DNA of 48,016 bases, taken from contig JAFNAB010000003.1 in assembly GCA_017859955.1 (NCBI GenBank), forward strand, positions 1 to 48,016. The letters are read 5' to 3'. This stretch comes from Holophagaceae bacterium (GTDB lineage Bacteria > Acidobacteriota > Holophagae > Holophagales > Holophagaceae). The notes beneath the pieces are model-generated. The model ran no database searches. It saw nothing but the letters and a program-made list of their open reading frames with translations, and had not been told where the DNA came from. Below, piece by piece: positions 40,960 through 48,016 of this stretch (position 1 is its first letter; every line of letters starts with the position of its first letter). The translations under genes were made by a program, and so were the position numbers.

Positions 40960-42421
40960 ACGACTCCCCATCACCCTTCTGCACCTGGATGTCCACCATG
41001 CCCGTCCAGAGGAAAACCGTTCCAACATCCTGGCGGGCGTAAGGAAGGCTGCCCGGAAAGGCAGCCGTCTGATCGTACTGCCGGAGATGGCCGTCTCGGG
41101 CTACAGCTTCCCGAGTGCGCAGGAGGCTGAACCCTTTGCGGAGAGCCTGGATGGTCCCACCCTGGCAGGGCTGCGGGAGCTTTGCACCCACTACGGGGTT
41201 TACTGCTGCATCGGCATGCTGGAGAAGGATCCGGAAACAGGCCTGCTCTACAACAGTGCCATCGCCATCGGCCCGGACGGAAGCACGGCAGCCCACCACC
41301 GGAAGCTGGCAGCTGAAAGGCGCTGGGCCACCCCGGGGAATCCCTATACCCGGAGCTGGTTCGACACCCCCTGGGGGGGTGTCGGCATGTTGGTGTGCGC
41401 CGACAGCTATTATGGACTGCCCGCCAGAACCCTGGCCCTGCAAGGCGCGGATCTGATCCTGGTCCTGGCCAACTGGCCCCCCCAGGGGGTCGATCCCCGC
41501 ATCATCTGGAGGGCAAGGGCCCTGGAAAACGGCGTCGGGGTCATCGGGTGCAACCGCACAGGTCTGGACCAGACGATGGATTGCCGTGCAGCCGCCTCAT
41601 ACGCCGTCACAGGCGAGGGCGAGGTGCTCCTGAACCACAGTTCTCACGAAAGCCGGGCCCTCCCAGTCCAATGGCCCCTGATCGGCGGCAGGATGACATC
41701 CGCCCAGCGACAACAGATCCTGGAGACCCGCTCCCCCCGGCACTACAGCCACCTGGGAAGGGACACCAACGGCCTGGAGGACACCACCCACATCTGGGGG
41801 AGTGCCCCTTCGTCCCCGGTGAATATCCAGATGCTGGTGCCTGAGCGTCATCCAGAGAGGGCCCACGCCCAGATCAGGGAAGTCATGGCGTCCTCCGGGC
41901 AGGCGATTGTCTCCATGCTCCCTCCGGGTCCCCTTTCCGCCAGCGCTCTGGGGTACGCCGAGGGGCAGGCGGTCCCAAAGGGATCGACCATGATCGCAGG
42001 TGCTTCGAACGGGAACCCCTTCCTGGTCGGCCCCTGGGGCATCCACATCCTATCGGAAGACCAGGGCTTCCATGTGGCCGAGGTGGACGGCTTCCGGATG
42101 GCGCTAGTGCGGCCCCAGGCCCTCCTGCATCCGGAGCTGGCGGTATCCCTCGCCAAGCGGGGTTGTGACCTGGCCTTCGCTCCCTGCCTGGATCTCAGTC
42201 CCGACCTGAGGACACTCCTGGGCGTGAAGTGCCTGGAGCGACTCCCCATCGCTCTGGCCTCCCCGGAGGAGTCCGTTCTCTTCCTTCCCCCTCCGGGACA
42301 TGAGCCGTGGAGCGAGCTCAGCCAAACCCGGCCGGGCACCTTACGGATCAAGCTGGACTCGGCGGCCTTCCGGCGTCGCCACATCATGGACCGCCTCAAT
42401 CTGGAGGTCCTATGCCGATGA
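40952..42421 (+). CDS. Carbon-nitrogen hydrolase (nitrilase family), double domain
   Basis: 489-aa protein. Residues 1 to about 265 form a nitrilase-fold amidase with the full catalytic triad Glu45 (LPEMAVSGY), Lys118 (HHRKLAAER) and Cys149 (VCADSYYG). The rest (about 300-489) resembles a second, degenerate nitrilase-like domain: VDGFRMALVRPQALLHPELA, LAFAPCLDLSPDLRTLLGVKCLERLPIALAS. No second triad is visible. Nitrilase-family enzymes hydrolyse or form amides, and corrinoids carry seven amide side chains, so trimming or exchanging a tetrapyrrole side-chain amide is a possible role; this is inference from context. GGAGG precedes the ATG; the gene overlaps both neighbours. Confidence 0.82.
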   Translation: MNRRLPITLLHLDVHHARPEENRSNILAGVRKAARKGSRLIVLPEMAVSGYSFPSAQEAEPFAESLDGPTLAGLRELCTHYGVYCCIGMLEKDPETGLLYNSAIAIGPDGSTAAHHRKLAAERRWATPGNPYTRSWFDTPWGGVGMLVCADSYYGLPARTLALQGADLILVLANWPPQGVDPRIIWRARALENGVGVIGCNRTGLDQTMDCRAAASYAVTGEGEVLLNHSSHESRALPVQWPLIGGRMTSAQRQQILETRSPRHYSHLGRDTNGLEDTTHIWGSAPSSPVNIQMLVPERHPERAHAQIREVMASSGQAIVSMLPPGPLSASALGYAEGQAVPKGSTMIAGASNGNPFLVGPWGIHILSEDQGFHVAEVDGFRMALVRPQALLHPELAVSLAKRGCDLAFAPCLDLSPDLRTLLGVKCLERLPIALASPEESVLFLPPPGHEPWSELSQTRPGTLRIKLDSAAFRRRHIMDRLNLEVLCR

Positions 42422-43539
42422 AGCCCACGATCCGCTACCTGGTGCTCTGGGCCACTTCGGATTGCAACCTGGATTGCGTCTACTGCTATCGCCAGAATCG
42501 TGGCCACGAGGCCATGTCCCGTAATACTGCCTACGCTGCCCTGGAACTGGCGGCAGCCTCAGGCCAACCCTTTCATGTCCAGATCGCCGGGGGGGAACCC
42601 ACCCTGGCCCCCGGCCTGATCACGACCATTGTGAACAGGATCCGCGACCAGCGGTGGCCCGCCACCATCGCCCTCCAGACCAACGGGACCAGCATGACGG
42701 ACGACCTGATCCACCTGTGTCGATCCCACAATGTCGAGGTCGGGATGAGTCTGGATGGTTCGCCAGCGGTTCACGGTCAGAGCCGGGGACGGGGTCTGGA
42801 ATCCTACCGGACCCTTGGCCGCCTGGCTGAACAGGACGTACCCGTACGAGTCACCACGGTGCTCTCCAGCCTGAACGTAGCCCATCTCGGAAAGCTGGCC
42901 CTGGCCCTGTCCGCCTTTCCCAATGTGAGGGGTCTCGCGTTGGATCCCTTGGTGAACCTGGGGCAGGCGGCAACTCGCCCGGACCTGATCCCTACCCAGC
43001 CTTCGGTGGCGGCAGGAATACGCAGCCTTTTCACAACCCTCCAGGGCCTGAAGTCAAGACGCCGCACCCCTTTCTCCTGGCGGGAACTGGATCTGGTGGA
43101 AAAGGCCCTGGCGCCCCAGTCGAAGACGGTGGCCTCCTGCCAAAGCGCCGACTATTGCCACGCCTGCCGGGGGGAAAGCCTTGCGGTGGCCCCCGATGGC
43201 CAGATCTACCCCTGCAGTCAATCGGTGGGTGACCCAGGCCTACGGGTCGGCACCCTGGATGCCCCTGACTGGAAGAAGCTCCGTTCGACTTTTCAGGGGA
43301 CCCGCCTCAGCGGGCCATGCGAAAGCTGCCCCCTGGAAGGGCGCTGCCCTGGGGACTGCCCCTCCCGCCTTGTCCACGAAGCTGGCCCATCCATCACCTG
43401 CTCCATCTATCGGACCCTGGCGTCCGCCCTGCTGAGGACCTCCCATGAGCGAGACCCGTATCTCCTACTTCAGTGCCACCGCGACGGAACTGACCACCCT
43501 CAGCCAGGCCATCCTGCGGCTCAAGGCGGAAGAATCTGA
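42412..43539 (+). CDS. Radical SAM-SPASM protein
   Basis: 375-aa radical SAM enzyme. The SAM cluster motif is CNLDCVYC with Cys at 18, 22 and 25; GGEPTL follows at about 60-65. The C-terminal SPASM-type region has many cysteines (CQSADYCHACRGES, IYPCSQSVG, GPCESCPLEGRCPGDCPS), enough for one or two auxiliary [4Fe-4S] clusters. Such proteins modify peptides, proteins or small molecules; some are coenzyme-building enzymes. The start has GGAGG five bases upstream and overlaps the nitrilase gene. The last 31 codons overlap the start of cobN by 95 bases, which is unusual. Substrate unknown; a tetrapyrrole or a partner protein is possible. Confidence 0.85.
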   Translation: MPMKPTIRYLVLWATSDCNLDCVYCYRQNRGHEAMSRNTAYAALELAAASGQPFHVQIAGGEPTLAPGLITTIVNRIRDQRWPATIALQTNGTSMTDDLIHLCRSHNVEVGMSLDGSPAVHGQSRGRGLESYRTLGRLAEQDVPVRVTTVLSSLNVAHLGKLALALSAFPNVRGLALDPLVNLGQAATRPDLIPTQPSVAAGIRSLFTTLQGLKSRRRTPFSWRELDLVEKALAPQSKTVASCQSADYCHACRGESLAVAPDGQIYPCSQSVGDPGLRVGTLDAPDWKKLRSTFQGTRLSGPCESCPLEGRCPGDCPSRLVHEAGPSITCSIYRTLASALLRTSHERDPYLLLQCHRDGTDHPQPGHPAAQGGRI

Positions 43540-46500
43540 GATCCGGATCTGGGCCCGCACCCAGGCCCAGCTCTTCGATCAGGCCCGCATCGACGTCTTC
43601 GTGCGGGAGGCCCTGGCCAGCGAGGCGGTCATCATCGCCCTCCATGGCGGCAAGGCATCCTGTCCGGCCTGGGAAGCCCTCTTTGGGAAACTCCTGGAGA
43701 TGAAGGATGCAGGGGCACCCGTGCCATGGATCCATATCCAGGCCCAGGGTGGGGATGCCGATGGCGTGCTCGTCGCCCAGGAATATTCCGATGGCCTGGA
43801 GGATGGCACCTGGGCAGGCCTCCACGCCCTCCTTCACCGGGGAGGCGCCCTGAACATCCAACAAGGGCTGAGCACCCTGGCCGCCCGCTTGAAGGGCGAG
43901 GACGCCGCCTTTCCCGAACCCACCCCAGTGCCCTACGAAGGCATCCACCATCCGGACCTGGGATATTTCCCGGACCTGGAGAGTTACACCCGGAAGAACC
44001 TTCTCGGGGGGCGGCCCACCGTAGGCATCCTCTTCTTTCAAACCTACTGGCTGAACCAAAACCTGGCACCGGTGGAGGCGCTGATCCGCGCCCTGGAGGC
44101 CCGGGGAGCCGATGTCGTCCCGGTCTTCAGCAACCGCCTGCGGGATGCAGCTCTGGGCAACCTGGGCTCCGACGAGGTCGTTGAGAAGTATTTCAAGAAG
44201 GACGGCAAGGCTTGCATCGATGCCCTGGTGAGCGCCATGGGCATGTCCATGACCCTTACCGAAAAGAAGTTCGAACAGGTACTGCCGGAACTGGACGTGC
44301 CGGTGCTCCAGGCCATGACCTGCAGCCTGCCCCGCAAAGCCTGGGAGGAGAGCTACCAGGGCATGAGCAGCATGGACGTGACCTTCCAGGCTGCCCAGCC
44401 GGAGTTTGATGGCAACCTCATCACCCTTCCCATCGCCACCCGGGAGCAGGACACGGTGGACCCGGTCACCGGGGCCCTGCTCGCACGACTTGTCCCCATT
44501 GAGGAGCGGGTGGAGCGCATGGCGGACCTGGCCATCAAGTGGGGCATGCTGCGCCGCAAGGCCAACGCGGAGAAGAAGGTCGCCATCATCTTCCACCACT
44601 ACCCACCCCGCAACGACCGGATCGGATGCGCCGCAGGGCTGGACACCTTCGAGAGCATGCGCCTCCTCATGGAACGCATGGGCACCGCGGGCTACCGCCT
44701 GGACCAGTCCTTCGAAAACGCCGATGCGGTAGCCCAGGCCATGCTGAGCCGCCTCACCTGCGACCAGCGCGGGCTCACTCCAGAGCAGATGGCTGTCCGG
44801 GCCGAGGCCAAGGCCGACCGCGCCACCTTCATGCCCTGGCATGAGGCCCTGCCGGAGAAGGTCCGGGAGAAGATGACGGGCGACTGGGGGGCCATGCCTG
44901 GCACCCTCTTCGTCCATGAAGATCAGCTCCACTTCGCCGGGCTTCTCAATGGCAATGTCTTCCTCACCATCCAGCCCCCCCGGGGGGATCTGGAGAAGGC
45001 CGGGGAGATGCTCCACGATCTGATCCTCAGCCCGCCACACCAGTACCTGGCCCACTACCGTTGGATCCGGGATGTCTTCCAGGCCGACGCCGTTATCCAC
45101 GTGGGCTGCCACGGTTCTCTGGAGTGGCTGCCGGGCAAGGCCCTGGGGCTCTCCGAGGGCTGCTACCCCGATCTGGCCCTGTACGACCTGCCCAATATCT
45201 ACCCCTACATCATCAACAACCCCGGAGAGGGCACCCAGGCCAAGCGCCGCTCGGCCTGCGCCCTGGTGGACCACCTGACGCCCCCCTTCCGCAACGCCGA
45301 CCTCTATGAAGAGACGGCGGACGTGGCCCGGGTCCTGGCGGAATACCAGGAGGCTGCCCGCCAGGACCCCGGCAAGCTCCCCATCCTGGCTGGGATGGTG
45401 TGGGAGGCCACGGTCAAGGCCGACCTCCACCAGGATCTGAATCTGGATGAAGAGACGGCCATGGCGGACGTAGAGGGCTTCCTGGACAAGCTCCACGCCA
45501 AGCTATCGGAGCTGGAGGACACCCAGATCTCCGACGGCCTCCACACCCTGGGCGAGGTCCCGGCTCCCGAGCGCCTGGAGGAGTACCTGGTCCAGCTCAC
45601 CCGCCTCCCCAACGGGGATATCCCCAGCCTGCGGGAGGAGATCCTCGTCTCCATGGGCACCACCCTGGACGAGGTCATCGCCCATCGGGGTGCGCGGATC
45701 TTCCAGGGGCGCAGCGGCGGCCAGCTGATCGCCGAAGCCCACGCCAAGGCTCTGGATCTGGTGCGGGCCCTCAGCCACGCAGACTACGACCCGGCGGCGG
45801 TGGAGGGCTTGGTGGAAGCCAGCTTTGGGGGACCTCGGCCCAGCCTCCAGAAGGCCATGACCTACCTGGCCGAGAGCTTGGTGCCTCGGATCCGCAAGGT
45901 CACCCTGGAGATGGATTCCATCCTGGGAGCTCTCTCCGGACGCTTCGTGCCCCCCGGCCCCTCAGGCGCACCCACCCGGGGCCAGGCCGACATCCTTCCC
46001 TCCGGGCGTAACTTCTTCTCCCTCGATCCCCGCTGCCTGCCCAGTCCTGCGGCCTGGGAGGTGGGCAAAAACCTGGGGGACAACCTCCTGGCCCGCTATA
46101 TGAAGGAGGAGGGCAAATACCCCGAGAACGTGGGAATCATCGTCTGGGGCACCTCCAACATGCGGACCAAGGGCGATGACATCGCCGAGATCCTCTACCT
46201 CATGGGCATCCGTCCCCTCTGGATGGCCAATGGACAGGTCTCAGGCCTGGAGATCATCCCTCTTTCCGAGCTCAAGCGCCCCCGCATTGATGTCACACCC
46301 AGGATCTCAGGATTTTTCCGGGATGCCTTCCCCAACCTGGTGGACATGCTGGACCGGGCCGCCCGCATGGTGGCTGCCCTGGGGGAAGCCCCCGAAAGCA
46401 ACTACATCCGGGCCCACGTCCTGGCCGACGCAGAAAGCTACCGCAGCGAAGGGGTGAGTGCAGACGAGGCTTGGCGACTGGCCACCTTCCGGGTCTTCGG

Positions 46501-47221
46501 GTGCCCCCCGGGCACCTACGGGGCCGGTGTGGCCGAGCTGGTGGAATCCAAGAACTGGAAGACCAGGGATGACCTGGGAGAGGCCTACATCCGCTACTCG
46601 GCCCACGCCTATGGCAAGGGCAGCTATGGGGAGGTGCGGCCCCAGGCCTTCCGTAAGCTCCTCTCCCGCATGGACGCCACCGTGAAGAACGAGGACAGCC
46701 GCGAGTGGGACATGCTCTCCTGCACGGACTTCTACAACTACCACGGCGGACTCATTGTGGCCGCCACCACGGTCCGGGGGGTCAAGCCCCTCGCCATGGT
46801 GGGAGACACCTCAGATCCCAAGCGCATCGTCACCCGCAGCACAGAGGAGGAAACCAAGCACATCCTCCGGGCCCGCATCCTCAACCCCGTCTGGATCGAG
46901 GGCCTCAAGCGCCACGGATACAAGGGGGCCGGAGACCTCAGCAAGGTCCTGGACATCCTCATCGGGTGGGACGCCACGGCGGACGTGATGGAGGACTGGA
47001 TGTACGAACGGGTGGCGGGGCGCTACGCCCTGGACCCCGAAATGCAGCAATGGCTCAAGGAGGTCAATCCCTACGCCCTCCAGAACATCCTGGACAAGCT
47101 CCTGGAAACCGTCCAGCGGGGGATGTGGAATGCCACGAACGAGATGAAGCAGGATCTCGAAGAGGCCTACATGGATATCGAGGGCGAACTGGAAGACGCC
47201 CTGGAAGGGGATCCCGCGTGA
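43445..47221 (+). CDS. cobN: Cobaltochelatase CobN / Mg-chelatase H-type large subunit
   Basis: 1258-aa tetrapyrrole-binding subunit of a class I ATP-dependent chelatase (CobN, ChlH/BchH), which inserts cobalt into hydrogenobyrinic acid a,c-diamide or Mg2+ into protoporphyrin. Length is the usual for CobN. Visible pieces are ISYFSATATELTTLS at the start, FFQTYWLNQN, IIFHHYPPRNDRIGCAAGLDTFES, VGCHGSLEWLPGKALGLSE, YPYIINNPGEGTQAKRR, WGTSNMRTKGDDIAEILYLMG, VFGCPPGTYGAGVAE and YYNYHGGLIVA-like sequence near the end. Substrate and metal cannot be fixed by eye. It overlaps the radical SAM gene before and the ATPase gene after (GTGA). Confidence 0.93.
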   Translation: MSETRISYFSATATELTTLSQAILRLKAEESEIRIWARTQAQLFDQARIDVFVREALASEAVIIALHGGKASCPAWEALFGKLLEMKDAGAPVPWIHIQAQGGDADGVLVAQEYSDGLEDGTWAGLHALLHRGGALNIQQGLSTLAARLKGEDAAFPEPTPVPYEGIHHPDLGYFPDLESYTRKNLLGGRPTVGILFFQTYWLNQNLAPVEALIRALEARGADVVPVFSNRLRDAALGNLGSDEVVEKYFKKDGKACIDALVSAMGMSMTLTEKKFEQVLPELDVPVLQAMTCSLPRKAWEESYQGMSSMDVTFQAAQPEFDGNLITLPIATREQDTVDPVTGALLARLVPIEERVERMADLAIKWGMLRRKANAEKKVAIIFHHYPPRNDRIGCAAGLDTFESMRLLMERMGTAGYRLDQSFENADAVAQAMLSRLTCDQRGLTPEQMAVRAEAKADRATFMPWHEALPEKVREKMTGDWGAMPGTLFVHEDQLHFAGLLNGNVFLTIQPPRGDLEKAGEMLHDLILSPPHQYLAHYRWIRDVFQADAVIHVGCHGSLEWLPGKALGLSEGCYPDLALYDLPNIYPYIINNPGEGTQAKRRSACALVDHLTPPFRNADLYEETADVARVLAEYQEAARQDPGKLPILAGMVWEATVKADLHQDLNLDEETAMADVEGFLDKLHAKLSELEDTQISDGLHTLGEVPAPERLEEYLVQLTRLPNGDIPSLREEILVSMGTTLDEVIAHRGARIFQGRSGGQLIAEAHAKALDLVRALSHADYDPAAVEGLVEASFGGPRPSLQKAMTYLAESLVPRIRKVTLEMDSILGALSGRFVPPGPSGAPTRGQADILPSGRNFFSLDPRCLPSPAAWEVGKNLGDNLLARYMKEEGKYPENVGIIVWGTSNMRTKGDDIAEILYLMGIRPLWMANGQVSGLEIIPLSELKRPRIDVTPRISGFFRDAFPNLVDMLDRAARMVAALGEAPESNYIRAHVLADAESYRSEGVSADEAWRLATFRVFGCPPGTYGAGVAELVESKNWKTRDDLGEAYIRYSAHAYGKGSYGEVRPQAFRKLLSRMDATVKNEDSREWDMLSCTDFYNYHGGLIVAATTVRGVKPLAMVGDTSDPKRIVTRSTEEETKHILRARILNPVWIEGLKRHGYKGAGDLSKVLDILIGWDATADVMEDWMYERVAGRYALDPEMQQWLKEVNPYALQNILDKLLETVQRGMWNATNEMKQDLEEAYMDIEGELEDALEGDPA

Positions 47222-48016
47222 GTCGCAGTCCCATCTTTCCATTCTCTGCCCTGGTGGGTCAGGAGTCCCTGAAGCTGGCGCTCCTGCTCAGCGCCGTCCA
47301 GCCCCGGCTGGGGGGGGTCCTTCTCCGGGGCGAGAAGGGCACCGCCAAGTCGACCGCAGCCCGGGGCCTGGCGAGCCTCCTTCCCGGCAAGGCCCCCTTC
47401 AAGACCCTGCCACTAGGGGCCACGGAGGACCGTCTGGCAGGAGGCCTGGATCTGGAGGCCACCCTGGCCCAGGGGCGGGCGGTCTTCCAACCGGGCCTGC
47501 TGGCCCAGGTCCACGGGGGGGTCCTCTATGTCGACGAAGTGAACCTCCTGGACGACCACCTCGTGGATCTGGTGCTGGATGCGGCCGAATCCGGGATCAA
47601 TCGGGTGGAGCGGGAGGGGCTGAGCGTTTGCCATCCCGCCGAATTCGCCCTGCTCGGCACCATGAACCCCGAAGAGGGCTCTCTGCGGCCCCAGCTCTTG
47701 GACCGCTTCGGATTCTGCGTGGACATCGAATCAGAGAAACGCCCGGAGGATCGGGTGACCCTCATGGAGGCCCGGGAGGCCTTCGAAAAGGCCCCCGCAG
47801 ACTTCTGCGCCCAATGGTCCCGGGAGGAGACCGCTTTGGGGCAGCGTCTGACCAGGGCTCGCCAGCTCCTGCCCCAAGTCCGCGTCCCCCGACACGTCCA
47901 GACCTACATCGCTGAGATCTGCAAGACCCAGAACACCGCCGGGCACCGCGCCGATCTGGTCCTCGCCCGGGGGGCCGCAGCCCACTCCGCCTGGGAGGGC
48001 CGCGATCGGGCCACAC
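47218..48016 (+). CDS. ChlI/BchI-like AAA+ chelatase subunit (3' cut by window end)
   Basis: First 266 residues of an AAA+ ATPase of the magnesium-chelatase I (or fused I-D) family, which powers metal insertion by the CobN/ChlH subunit. It starts at a GTG overlapping the cobN stop. Walker A GEKGTAKST is at residues 38-46, Walker B VLYVDEVNLL near 102-111, and LGTMNPEEGSLRPQLLDRFGFCVDI carries the sensor and arginine-finger region. It differs from the MoxR-like CobS of aerobic cobalt chelatase. Whether a D-type and von Willebrand A domain follow is outside the window. Confidence 0.92.
   Translation, partial: MSRSPIFPFSALVGQESLKLALLLSAVQPRLGGVLLRGEKGTAKSTAARGLASLLPGKAPFKTLPLGATEDRLAGGLDLEATLAQGRAVFQPGLLAQVHGGVLYVDEVNLLDDHLVDLVLDAAESGINRVEREGLSVCHPAEFALLGTMNPEEGSLRPQLLDRFGFCVDIESEKRPEDRVTLMEAREAFEKAPADFCAQWSREETALGQRLTRARQLLPQVRVPRHVQTYIAEICKTQNTAGHRADLVLARGAAAHSAWEGRDRAT

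Noticed and set aside
43394-45496. 700-codon open frame on the minus strand
   Set aside because: Antisense to cobN; the cobN protein is clearly conserved and this frame has only low-complexity Gly/Leu/His sequence.
1-48016. CRISPR arrays, tRNA or rRNA genes
   Set aside because: No regularly spaced repeats and no cloverleaf or rRNA sequence were recognised on either strand by reading.

Overview
The window is about 48 kb of gene-dense, high-GC DNA from a diderm bacterium: it has TonB-dependent receptors, ExbB/ExbD and a PilY1-like pilus protein. Oxygen-sensitive Fe-S enzymes (a nitrogenase-like reductase, radical SAM proteins, Mrp/NBP35 carriers) suggest an anaerobic or microaerophilic life. 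My impression is an acidobacterium of the Holophaga/Geothrix type, but no rRNA or marker gene in the window proves this.

Layout. (1) 1-3337 (+): a NifU-Mrp fusion (5' cut by the window), TrmO, an MBL-fold hydrolase and a DUF364-like protein. (2) 3576-8245 (-): a PilY1-like adhesin with a small uncharacterised gene in front, bracketed by two related palindromes. (3) 8587-11257 (-): a decayed moaA, a 2-Cys peroxiredoxin, a small conserved protein and a BASS-type transporter. (4) 11331-16991 (-): a sigma-54 activator followed by an operon for an MTH1175/NifX-like protein, DUF5320 protein, radical SAM protein, CoA-disulfide-reductase-like flavoprotein and Mrp ATPase. It resembles the sigma-54-controlled ORP (orange protein) loci of sulfate reducers, and a good -24/-12 promoter lies in front of it. 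(5) 17163-20701 (+): a TonB receptor behind a Fur/Zur-type box, then a COG0523 GTPase split over two genes, the second His-rich, which suggests metal (perhaps zinc) acquisition. (6) 20857-22818: an MFS exporter and divergent TetR regulator sharing an operator. (7) 22891-23887: an IS481-family transposase.

The most interesting part is 23.9-48.0 kb. Two cobalamin riboswitches stand back to back (33825-34003 minus, 34122-34305 plus). The leftward one precedes nine tightly packed genes: CbiZ, a BtuB-like receptor, TonB, a NifH-NifD/E fusion protein, a NifK/N-like protein, a TetR regulator, ExbB and two ExbD. The rightward one precedes two tandem BtuF-like binding proteins, a second receptor, a BtuC-like permease, its ATPase, a double-domain nitrilase-family protein, a radical SAM-SPASM protein, CobN and a ChlI/BchI-like ATPase cut by the window end. 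Nearly every junction is an ATGA-type overlap. Together they read as a complete import and processing system for a corrinoid or other tetrapyrrole: outer-membrane uptake with its own energising complex, inner-membrane ABC import, amide hydrolysis, metal chelation, and a nitrogenase-like ATP-dependent reductase. The cysteine pattern of the reductase (three plus one ligands across its two subunits) is that of NifEN rather than of N2-reducing nitrogenase. Known relatives (DPOR, COR, CfbCD) reduce tetrapyrroles, so reductive modification of an imported or newly metallated tetrapyrrole is the leading hypothesis. The function remains inferred.
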